The position numbers were made by a program, and so were the translations under genes. Below the pieces are notes generated by a model. The model was not told where the DNA came from. It ran no database searches and saw only the letters and a program-made list of their open reading frames with translations. 64,000 nucleotides of DNA from an uncultured beta proteobacterium (GTDB lineage Bacteria; Pseudomonadota; Gammaproteobacteria; Burkholderiales; Burkholderiaceae_C), in contig CAISLN010000039.1 in assembly GCA_903886275.1 (NCBI GenBank), forward strand, positions 1-64,000, in the 5' to 3' direction. This document shows, piece by piece, positions 8,402 to 14,771 of this stretch (the first letter of the stretch is position 1; each line of letters starts with the position of its first letter).

Positions 8402-8995
8402 CTAGCGCGGCTTGTTGAGCGCATGCAGCAGTTGCGCCTTGACTTCGGGCCACTCGCCGCTGCGCAGGCTGTACATCACGGTGTCGCGTATGGTGCCGTC
8501 GCGCCGCAGGGCGTGGCCGCGCAGCACGCCGTCTTTTTTGGCACCCAGGCGCTCGATGGCGGCCTGCGACGCGAAGTTGAAATTGTCGGTGCGCCAGCCC
8601 ACCACATGGCAGCCCAAGGTCTCAAAGGCATGCGTCATCAAGAGCAGCTTGCAGCTGCTGTTGACATGGCTGCGCTGAACGCTTCTTGCATACCAGGTCC
8701 AGCCGATTTCCACGCGCTTCAAGGCCGGCACGATGTCGTGGTAGCTGCTGCTGCCGATCACGCGGCCGGTAGCGGCTTCCACGGCGACAAAGGGAAAGCG
8801 GTTGCCAGCCTCGCGCTGGGCCAGCGCGTCTTTGATGTATTGAAGAGTCTGTTCGGGCTCGGGCACCGAGGTGACACGGATGTTCCAGAGTGCGCCGTCG
8901 GCGGCGGCCGCGCGCAGGCCTGCCTCATGCTCCAGCGCCATGGGGCGCAGTTCGACGCCGCGGCAGGTGAGGGTGAGGGGTTCTACAAAAGCCAT
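8402..8995 (-). CDS. GNAT-family N-acetyltransferase (RimJ/RimL-like)
   Basis: A 197-residue acetyltransferase. It shows the family pattern of an N-terminal LRPM block, then FPFVAVEAATGRVIGSSSY, the acceptor region VEIGWTWYARSVQRSHVN, and a terminal segment with NFASQAAIERLGAKKDGVLR that is typical of RimJ/RimL relatives. ATG 8995 is preferred over the one at 9013 because AAGGAA lies 6 nt before it. It starts 2 nt after the stop of the small membrane gene. The substrate (ribosomal protein, amino acid or antibiotic) cannot be told from sequence. Confidence 0.85.
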   Translation of the reverse strand: MAFVEPLTLTCRGVELRPMALEHEAGLRAAAADGALWNIRVTSVPEPEQTLQYIKDALAQREAGNRFPFVAVEAATGRVIGSSSYHDIVPALKRVEIGWTWYARSVQRSHVNSSCKLLLMTHAFETLGCHVVGWRTDNFNFASQAAIERLGAKKDGVLRGHALRRDGTIRDTVMYSLRSGEWPEVKAQLLHALNKPR

Positions 8996-8997
8996 GT

Positions 8998-9213
8998 CTA
9001 TTCCTTGTTCCATTGCGCGCGCCAGCGCCTTGCCAAAGTGAGTCCGGCGCCCCCTCCCAGGCCCACCAGTACGATGCCGCCCATGCTGGCCTTGCCGTAG
9101 CCGGGGGTAAAAATGTCCAGTCCGAGCAAATGGCCCAGCCAGAAGCCGAGCATTGCGCCGGCAACAAAGCCTACGGCGTCGGAGATGCCTTCGAGCAAGA
9201 GACTGTTTTTCAT
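8998..9213 (-). CDS. Small membrane protein of unknown function
   Basis: A 71-residue protein with two hydrophobic, glycine-rich helices (about residues 10-32 and 43-60) separated by a short loop (FTPGYGKASMGG) and ending in a basic tail (ARRWRAQWNKE). The glycine-zipper pattern GFVAGAMLGFWLGHLLG suggests tight helix packing. It lies 10 bp downstream of moxR and directly upstream of the GNAT gene. I recognise no family; it is supported by its coding context and start, not by homology. Confidence 0.7.
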   Translation of the reverse strand: MKNSLLLEGISDAVGFVAGAMLGFWLGHLLGLDIFTPGYGKASMGGIVLVGLGGGAGLTLARRWRAQWNKE

Positions 9214-9223
9214 GTGAGGCCGC

Positions 9224-10078
9224 TCAGCGGTTGTTGCGCTGCATGAACATCAGCTTCTCGAACAGCGTGACGTCCTGCTCGTTTTTGAGCAGCGCGCCCA
9301 CCAGCGGCGGCATGGCTGTTTTGTCGTCTTTGGCATGCAGTGCCTCTAGCGGGATGTCCTCGGCCAGCAGCAGTTTGAGCCAGTCCAGCAGTTCGCTGGT
9401 GGAGGGCTTTTTCTTCAGACCGGGCAGGCCGCGAATCTCAAAGAAGGTCTTCATGGCCGCACTGACCAGCTCTTTTTTCAGGCCGGGGAAGTGCACGTCC
9501 ACAATTGCCTGCATGGTGAGGGCGTCGGGGAACTTGATGTAGTGGAAGAAGCAGCGGCGCAAAAAGGCGTCCGGCAGTTCCTTCTCGTTGTTGGAGGTGA
9601 TGAACACCAGCGGGCGGTGCTTGGCCCGGATCAGCTCGCGGGTTTCGTAGCAGTAAAACTCCATGCGGTCGATTTCGCGCAACAAGTCGTTGGGGAACTC
9701 GATGTCGGCCTTGTCGATCTCGTCGATCAAGAGAGCCACCTGTTTTTCTGCGGTAAAGGCCTGCCACAGCACGCCCCGGACGATGTAGTTGTGGATGTTC
9801 TTGACCCGCTCGCCACCGTCGATGTCGGAGAGCTGCGAGTCGCGCAGACGGCTCACCGCGTCGTACTCGTACAGGCCCTGCTGCGCCTTGGTGGTGGACT
9901 TGATGTGCCACTGCAAAAGCGGCATGTCCAGCGCCTGTGCCACTTCCTCTGCCAACATGGTTTTGCCGGTGCCGGGCTCGCCCTTGACCAGCAGCGGGCG
10001 CTGCAGGGTGATGGCGGCGTTGACGGACAGCTTGAGGTCCTGGGTGGCGACGTAATTCTGTGAACCGGTGAATTTCAT
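9224..10078 (-). CDS. MoxR-type AAA+ ATPase
   Basis: A 284-residue ATPase. Walker A is GEPGTGKT at 33-40, Walker B is VALLIDEIDKAD at 114-125, and FITSNNEKELPDAFLRRCFFHYIKFP near 155-180 holds sensor 1 and the arginine finger. This is the MoxR/CoxD class that partners VWA proteins, here the one at 7016-8230 with two small genes in between. The ATG at 10078 is 23 bp from a perfect FNR-type box that it shares with the divergent cytochrome gene, so it too could respond to oxygen. Confidence 0.93.
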   Translation of the reverse strand: MKFTGSQNYVATQDLKLSVNAAITLQRPLLVKGEPGTGKTMLAEEVAQALDMPLLQWHIKSTTKAQQGLYEYDAVSRLRDSQLSDIDGGERVKNIHNYIVRGVLWQAFTAEKQVALLIDEIDKADIEFPNDLLREIDRMEFYCYETRELIRAKHRPLVFITSNNEKELPDAFLRRCFFHYIKFPDALTMQAIVDVHFPGLKKELVSAAMKTFFEIRGLPGLKKKPSTSELLDWLKLLLAEDIPLEALHAKDDKTAMPPLVGALLKNEQDVTLFEKLMFMQRNNR

Positions 10079-10101
10079 GGCAATTTTGGGAAAACTTAGG
10101 G

Positions 10102-10115
10102 TTGATCAGGATCAA
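10102..10115. promoter_or_regulatory. FNR/ANR-type binding site
   Basis: TTGATCAGGATCAA is an exact match to the FNR consensus TTGAT-N4-ATCAA. It lies 82 bp before the cytochrome c start and 23 bp before the moxR start. A perfect TATAAT at 10145-10150 downstream would place the box about 48 bp before a plausible transcription start, close to the class II activator position. This points to induction of the cytochrome when oxygen is low. Confidence 0.8.
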
Positions 10116-10144
10116 AGACTGGTCAATTGGCAGGCATGGGTCGA

Positions 10145-10150
10145 TATAAT
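10145..10150 (+). promoter_or_regulatory. Putative -10 element for the cytochrome c gene
   Basis: TATAAT in the sequence GTCGATATAATCC, 47 bp before the start codon. The -35 region 17 bp upstream (GTCAAT, 10122-10127) is poor, as expected for an activator-dependent promoter with the FNR box just upstream. Inferred from sequence only. Confidence 0.5.
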
Positions 10151-10196
10151 CCGGCGAGTCAATGTAACCCAATCACTCTTGGATTGTCCGCGCAAA

Positions 10197-10862
10197 ATGA
10201 ACAAAATGCTTTCGTCCCTCGCTGCCGCGCTTGTCGCGTGTGTGACCCTGGTGTCTGCGCATGCGCAGGAAGTGCAGGGCGACGCCAAGATGGGCGCCAA
10301 GAAGAACGCCACCTGCATCGGTTGCCACGGCATCATCGGTTACCAGGCCAGCTTCCCCGAGGTGCACAAGGTGCCCAAGATCTCCGGTCAGACTGCCAAG
10401 TACATCAGTAGCGCGCTCAATGCCTACAAAAAGGGCGAGCGCAAACACCCCACCATGCGTGGCGTGGCGGCTTCCCTGAGTGAGCAAGACATTGCCGACC
10501 TGTCGGCCTTTTACGCCACCAGCGGTGTGGTCGAAGGCCAGGCTCCCCTGGCTGCGGCACCGGCCGCCACTGGACATGCCGCTGAACTGTTGAAAAAGGG
10601 CAACTGCATCTCCTGCCACGGCAACAGCTTCAGCGCCCCTATCGACCCTAGCTACCCGCGCATTGCCGGCCAGCACGATGACTACCTGTTGGTGGCCCTC
10701 AAGTCCTACAAGAACGACAGCAGCGCCCAGGTCGGACGCAGCAACGCCATCATGGGTGGCATTGCCAAGCAGTTCTCCAACGCCGAGCTGAAGGAAATTG
10801 CGGCCTATGTGGGCAGCCTGCCCAGCGACCTGAAGACCGTGCCCGAAAGCCGCTTCCGCTAA
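10197..10862 (+). CDS. Dihaem cytochrome c (cytochrome c4-like)
   Basis: A 221-residue exported protein: residues 1-23 are a signal peptide ending in SAHA. Two class I haem domains follow, with haem sites CIGCH at 40-44 and CISCH at 137-141, and candidate axial methionines in the MRGVAASLS (about residue 87) and IMGGIAKQF segments. This two-domain layout is that of cytochrome c4 (about 200 residues), a periplasmic electron carrier to terminal oxidases. Start ATG 10197 is chosen because the signal peptide begins there. A perfect FNR box upstream suggests low-oxygen induction. Confidence 0.9.
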   Translation: MNKMLSSLAAALVACVTLVSAHAQEVQGDAKMGAKKNATCIGCHGIIGYQASFPEVHKVPKISGQTAKYISSALNAYKKGERKHPTMRGVAASLSEQDIADLSAFYATSGVVEGQAPLAAAPAATGHAAELLKKGNCISCHGNSFSAPIDPSYPRIAGQHDDYLLVALKSYKNDSSAQVGRSNAIMGGIAKQFSNAELKEIAAYVGSLPSDLKTVPESRFR

Positions 10863-10906
10863 GAGGTGCAATCCGCCAAGACCACGGCGCGCGGTTTGCA
10901 CCATCC

Positions 10907-10937
10907 AAAAAAACGCCACTTTTAGTGGCGTTTTTTT
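10907..10937. terminator. Bidirectional intrinsic terminator
   Basis: Stem CGCCACT (10914-10920), loop TTT, AGTGGCG (10924-10930), with seven A before and seven T after. It lies between the convergent cytochrome gene and the membrane protein gene, whose stop codon overlaps the T tract, and can serve both strands. Confidence 0.9.
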
Positions 10938-11490
10938 ATGCCTGAATTTCTCTACGCGGCCTTTTCCAATTGTTGGTAATGGTGGGCGTCAGGGCGATCG
11001 TTGTTGCTACAGCGCCCAGGACCACCAAGCCATACAGACCCAGAAAGTCGGCAAGGCTGAAGTGCTTGACCAGCGCCTTTGCAATGCCCAGAAAGGCGGC
11101 AAAGGTCCATGACGCGGTGCTGATAGCGCCGGCTATTGCCATCAGCAGCATATCGGCCCCGCTCAATGTATCCCTCTCCAATTTTTTGAAGGCGATGAAG
11201 TGAATGACAATGGCATTCAGCGTCAAAACGATGGTGCTGGATAGCTTGGTAATGAGCTTTTGTGCGGACCGTATTTTGTCCATGTCAAAGCCTGTGTCGA
11301 TGTAGATCAGTCCCAGGCCCGTGGTCCATAGTACGACCAAGTAGATGAGCATGTGATCGCCCATGCTTTTTATGTCCTCGTTGCTGGGTCTTTGAAAAAG
11401 CAGCTCGAAGTCGCTTTTGTAGAGGGAAGTGATCGCAAAAGCAAAAACCATCAGGTGCGAAAATATAAGTATTGTTCTGAGGTAATCCAT
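10936..11490 (-). CDS. Multi-span membrane protein of unknown function
   Basis: About 184 residues with roughly four to five hydrophobic helices (TILIFSHLMVFAFAIT; MLIYLVVLWTTGLGLIYI; STIVLTLNAIVIHFIAF; LLMAIAGAISTASWTFAAFLGI; FLGLYGLVVLGAVATTIAL). Histidines fall inside helices 1 and 3 (FSHLM, VIHFI), a pattern seen in haem-binding membrane proteins, but no haem motif is certain. I start at ATG 11490 with GGA nearby; ATG 11505 and TTG 11535 are alternatives. No family recognised. Its AT content is higher than the neighbours', so it may have been acquired. Confidence 0.65.
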   Translation of the reverse strand: MDYLRTILIFSHLMVFAFAITSLYKSDFELLFQRPSNEDIKSMGDHMLIYLVVLWTTGLGLIYIDTGFDMDKIRSAQKLITKLSSTIVLTLNAIVIHFIAFKKLERDTLSGADMLLMAIAGAISTASWTFAAFLGIAKALVKHFSLADFLGLYGLVVLGAVATTIALTPTITNNWKRPRREIQA

Positions 11491-12110
11491 GATTCCATTT
11501 TCCATTTTTGTATTGTGATGTGCAGTAGATGCCAAGGTTATGCGGCGTCCAGAACGGGGTTCTGGCGCCGCTAGGTGACATGCATAGATGCACGTTCCCC
11601 CGCTTGTCTGCTTCCCGTATCCCTGAATTTATATAGGCAACTGCCACGCATGCGGCAGCCTGCCGCACGCGGGCATGGGTGGAAAAATTACCATCGAAAA
11701 AGTGACAGACTGCCTCTTGCACGGCTCAAAAAAGCCGATGCAAGGCGCTTTCGGACGCTCAACTATTCAAGCAGAAAATGGGTTTTCGAGTGCTTGGGCA
11801 CCCGTGTTGATGATCCAATTTCTTTGGCCAGGAAAGTGGTTTGTGTGGACGAAGCCCTTGGCTGCAACACCGTCAACGGCTTTGGGAATCGACACAAGTC
11901 ATAGTAGCAGTTGACGGAGGTATGTGCGCTTAAATACCCAGGAGAGACTACCTAGATACCGGTACTGGAATGCACATTTCTTTGGTGGAGGGCCGGGCTG
12001 GCGGTCTCAGGCCCTTGTGGCGTGGCGCTGGATGCAGCGCTGCAGTGCCTGCATGCGCCGCAGCTTGGCTGCGCAGCAGGGCGCAAATTTTTGCGCACCT
12101 GCCTGCATAT
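11491..12110. other. Gene-poor stretch, possibly holding decayed gene fragments
   Basis: About 0.6 kb with no convincing gene. Visible items are an 8-bp perfect palindrome TGCGGCAG / CTGCCGCA (11651-11667), a 42-codon open frame on the minus strand ending at 11767 followed in frame by another 45 open codons after one stop, the left copy of a 37-bp direct repeat (12001-12037), and a GCGCAA / TTGCGC hairpin (12081-12096) just after the cheY stop that could act as a weak terminator. The broken minus-strand frame looks like a possible remnant, but I cannot name its parent. Confidence 0.5.
12001..12037. repeat. 37-bp direct repeat, left copy (matches DUF1841 3' end)
   Basis: This segment matches 17246-17282 at 34 of 37 positions in the same orientation. 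In the right copy it is the end of the DUF1841 gene (minus strand, coding for CIQRHATRD-stop). The left copy keeps the same frame and stop, reading CIQRHATRA-stop, but has no DUF1841 gene upstream. The two copies bracket the chemosensory cassette at 12111-17129. Confidence 0.8.
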
Positions 12111-12479
12111 TTAGCCTGCTACCAAACTCTTGAAAGTCGTGATCACGGCATCGCCCTTGAAGGGCTTGACGATCCAGCCCTTGATGCCAGCGGCCTTGCC
12201 GCGTTCTTTCATGGCGGCTGAGTTTTCGGTGGTGAGCATGATGATGTGCACTGCCATGTTGCACAATTCGCCGCGCACTTTTTCGGCCATGGTCAGGCCA
12301 TCCATATTGGGCATGTTCACATCGCACACGACCAACTTGATGCCGGGGTCGGCCTTGAGTTTGCTCAGGCCTTCACGGCCGTCTACGGCAAAGGCCACAT
12401 CCAGGCCGTTGGCCTTGAGAAAGTCGCCCACTTCGTTGCGTACGGTACTTGAATCATCCACCACCAAAATTTGTGCCAT
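12111..12479 (-). CDS. CheY-type single-domain response regulator
   Basis: A 122-residue receiver with D8/D9, phospho-acceptor D53 in CDVNMPNMD, switch threonines T83/T84 in IIMLTTE and K105 in IVKPF; all catalytic positions are intact. It has no output domain. It is the last gene of the cassette and so the likely target of the membrane kinase at 14772-17129, with the two CheX-like proteins as candidate phosphatases. It resembles the CheY at 754-1122. Confidence 0.92.
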   Translation of the reverse strand: MAQILVVDDSSTVRNEVGDFLKANGLDVAFAVDGREGLSKLKADPGIKLVVCDVNMPNMDGLTMAEKVRGELCNMAVHIIMLTTENSAAMKERGKAAGIKGWIVKPFKGDAVITTFKSLVAG

Positions 12480-12496
12480 AGCAGCCTTTATAAAAA

Positions 12497-13468
12497 TTAA
12501 AACAAATCCAATTCGCCGGACTCCACCAGGTCCTTCGCTGACCTCGGGTTCTCGCTGAAGTCTTCGGGAGACCAGTTCAAGTTGAAGACAAATTTTTGGT
12601 ACAGATCGAGCCTGCGACCCTGTTCGCCCGGTTCAGACAAGGTGTACTTGAAACACAGTTGCGGGTTGTCGGAGCCGAAAGAAATGTAGCGGTGCAGATG
12701 GTTGATCACGATGGGCACCTGCGACAGGTGCGCGCTGAGGGTGAGGTCTGACAGGTAACGATTCTTGAAAGCGCCCCACACCAGGTTGGTCACCTCGCTG
12801 AGCAGGCCATTGAGGTTGCGAAAATTCAAACCATCTTCGGTGTTGATATGGGTGCGCTGGGCTTTGACCAGTTCCAGCAAAGCCAGCTCTTCGGTTTGCA
12901 ACATCATGTAGCCGCGGCACCAACTGCTTTCAATCGGAATGAGGGTGAAAATTTCGCCGTAAATCAGGCGGTCGCGCACGATATAGGGCGCCGCCACATC
13001 CACCGCCATGCCCTTGAACTGGCTCTCCAGCGCGGCCTGGGTTATTTCTGCAATTCCACGTACCAGCGCATTCGGGTAGTCCAGGCTAAAAATGTATTCG
13101 CCAATCACCGCTTGCAGCTTGTCGATGTCGTTCAAGGTATAGGCCGCACTCAAGGCTTTTCGTTGGCTGGCGTCAATGTCGTCGAGCGTGCTCAGTTGCT
13201 CGCGGCGTAGGAAGATCGGCAGCTCTGCCCGTATCGCATGGATGTGATTGGCCAACTGTATGCCGCCCTGGGCGCGGCCATCGAAGTTTTCCGAAAGCAA
13301 GATGCCGCCCAGATCCACATTGGAGCGCAGCACCGCCATCACATGGTCGGGCTGTACCTTCAATCCCACTAGGTGGTTGGCATCACAAAAGGCCTTGATG
13401 GCTTCGTGGCTGGCCGGATCGCTTTCCAGCACCAGTACCTTGCTCACCAGATCAAAATCTTCACGCAT
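12497..13468 (-). CDS. Degenerate receiver fused to a CheX-like phosphatase domain
   Basis: A 323-residue protein. Residues about 9-125 look like a receiver (acidic E15/D17 after the first strand), but the phospho-acceptor position at the end of the third strand reads LLSE (S59/E60) instead of aspartate, and the conserved lysine is not found, so it is probably a pseudo-receiver. Residues about 135-300 resemble CheX, with the catalytic E-x2-N pair E225 and N228 in LLSEVTNLVWGAF. The protein ends in SGELDLF. AAAGGAA lies before ATG 13468. It likely dephosphorylates the CheY next door; the pseudo-receiver may dock or regulate. Confidence 0.78.
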   Translation of the reverse strand: MREDFDLVSKVLVLESDPASHEAIKAFCDANHLVGLKVQPDHVMAVLRSNVDLGGILLSENFDGRAQGGIQLANHIHAIRAELPIFLRREQLSTLDDIDASQRKALSAAYTLNDIDKLQAVIGEYIFSLDYPNALVRGIAEITQAALESQFKGMAVDVAAPYIVRDRLIYGEIFTLIPIESSWCRGYMMLQTEELALLELVKAQRTHINTEDGLNFRNLNGLLSEVTNLVWGAFKNRYLSDLTLSAHLSQVPIVINHLHRYISFGSDNPQLCFKYTLSEPGEQGRRLDLYQKFVFNLNWSPEDFSENPRSAKDLVESGELDLF

Positions 13469-13479
13469 ATAGATTTCCT

Positions 13480-14031
13480 TTAAAACAGTTCCAACGCACC
13501 GGTCTCTTGTGCTGCTGTGACTTCACATGCGAAATCCAGCGGTGTAAATGCATTGACGCAAATACTGACGCCAAAGGCAGGGCCGCCCGGGTGTTGCAAT
13601 GCGAAGTGCTGCAGGTAGCCCTCGCCCAGTTTGTGCAAATAGTCCACGCAGCGGCGGTCGATGATGTTGGGAGTGGACATGCCCACATGCGTGAAAACGC
13701 GCGCCAGGTCGCGGTTCAGGTTGCCGCAACACCTGTTTGCGCATTCTCTGATGGCGTCGATGAAACTCTGTTCTTCCATCTCGGCCGGTGCGAGTTTGTT
13801 GACCGTCGCAAAGTGGGCGTAGGTTTGGGCATCGGGCGAAAAATGAATCAGCAAGATCAGGCGGAACTCGTAGCAGGAGACCGTCAGTAAAACGACCTGC
13901 TGCGTGCCCAAGCGTGACAGGTCGGGCAGATCGGTGATATTTGCCATGAAGCCCTCCAGCACAAGCGGGCTAGCCTGTATGGCACGGTGAACCATCTGTT
14001 GCAAAGCGTGTTGCGCGGGCAGGCTGATCAT
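13480..14031 (-). CDS. CheX-like chemotaxis phosphatase
   Basis: A 183-residue protein resembling stand-alone CheX. The E-x2-N catalytic pair is E96 and N99 in AIRECANRCCGNLNRDL, followed at the usual distance by STPNII, which corresponds to the CheX S-x-P-x-[VI] segment. It ends in TGALELF, like the tail of the protein at 12497-13468. It lies 6 bp after the mini-MCP and 11 bp before that protein. Having two CheX-like proteins beside one CheY is unusual; they may act as a pair, since CheX works as a dimer. Confidence 0.78.
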   Translation of the reverse strand: MISLPAQHALQQMVHRAIQASPLVLEGFMANITDLPDLSRLGTQQVVLLTVSCYEFRLILLIHFSPDAQTYAHFATVNKLAPAEMEEQSFIDAIRECANRCCGNLNRDLARVFTHVGMSTPNIIDRRCVDYLHKLGEGYLQHFALQHPGGPAFGVSICVNAFTPLDFACEVTAAQETGALELF

Positions 14032-14037
14032 GGTCCA

Positions 14038-14760
14038 TCAGTCCAACAAAATGGCATGGGTCTTTTTGCTGACCAGATCCAAACCGATGACGGTTCCCAT
14101 AATCATTTTCCCGCCTGCCTGAAGCCCCTGGAAGGTCGTGGTGGTGATCAGATCGTTCTCGTACAGGCGGGCGCGGTAATCATTGGAAAGCTTCTCTGCC
14201 CTTGTGGCCAGATTGCGCATTTCACTCGCCACGACGGCAAAACCCCGGCCCTGCTCACCGGCACGCGCGGCTTCGATGGACGCGTTGAGGGTCACGATGA
14301 CCATCTGCCTGACGATGGTGGCAAAGTCGTCGTTCATATCGTGCATTTCACGGTTGTGCCGAATCAGTATGGACATGTCGTCATGCCAGCGCTCGAAGGT
14401 CTTGACCAGGCCCAGCAGCGTTGCGACTTCGCCCGACAGGGTGGCGCAGCCACCTGCGGCCAGTAGGCGCAGCTCCTTGGCCTGTGCGAGAAGCTGCTGC
14501 TGGGCGGCGTGGTGGTCGGACGCAAGACCATCGAGTTCCTGATCGAAGCTGTGCTGCTTCTCTTCGAGTCGCAGTTCCAGGGTATGCAGGTCCGCCAGCA
14601 ACGCTTGCTGTGCTTGCTCCTGTGCGTGCTGCGTTTGGACTGCCGCCCGCTGCATGTGTTGCGCCAAGACGGTGGCGCGCGCATGGCGCAGGCCCCACCA
14701 TCCCAGCAGGGCGCCACCGGCGACAAAGCCCAACGCAAAAAAACCCAATAGTTCCAACAT
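14038..14760 (-). CDS. Short methyl-accepting chemotaxis-type protein (mini-MCP)
   Basis: A 240-residue protein with one N-terminal membrane helix (residues 4-24, [18 protein letters not shown]), a coiled coil rich in Q and A (about 30-110), and the receptor tip (about 150-175, [22 protein letters not shown], conserved). The coiled coils on both sides of the tip are much shorter than in standard receptors, and there is no sensor, HAMP or methylation region. It sits 11 bp after the kinase gene. Whether such a short hairpin can form receptor arrays is doubtful; it may act as a scaffold. CheW is not encoded nearby. Confidence 0.82.
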   Translation of the reverse strand: MLELLGFFALGFVAGGALLGWWGLRHARATVLAQHMQRAAVQTQHAQEQAQQALLADLHTLELRLEEKQHSFDQELDGLASDHHAAQQQLLAQAKELRLLAAGGCATLSGEVATLLGLVKTFERWHDDMSILIRHNREMHDMNDDFATIVRQMVIVTLNASIEAARAGEQGRGFAVVASEMRNLATRAEKLSNDYRARLYENDLITTTTFQGLQAGGKMIMGTVIGLDLVSKKTHAILLD

Positions 14761-14771
14761 CGTGGCCGCCT

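Noticed and set aside
11675-11914. 79-codon plus-strand frame before the chemosensory cassette
   Set aside because: No ribosome site, atypical composition, no recognised motif.
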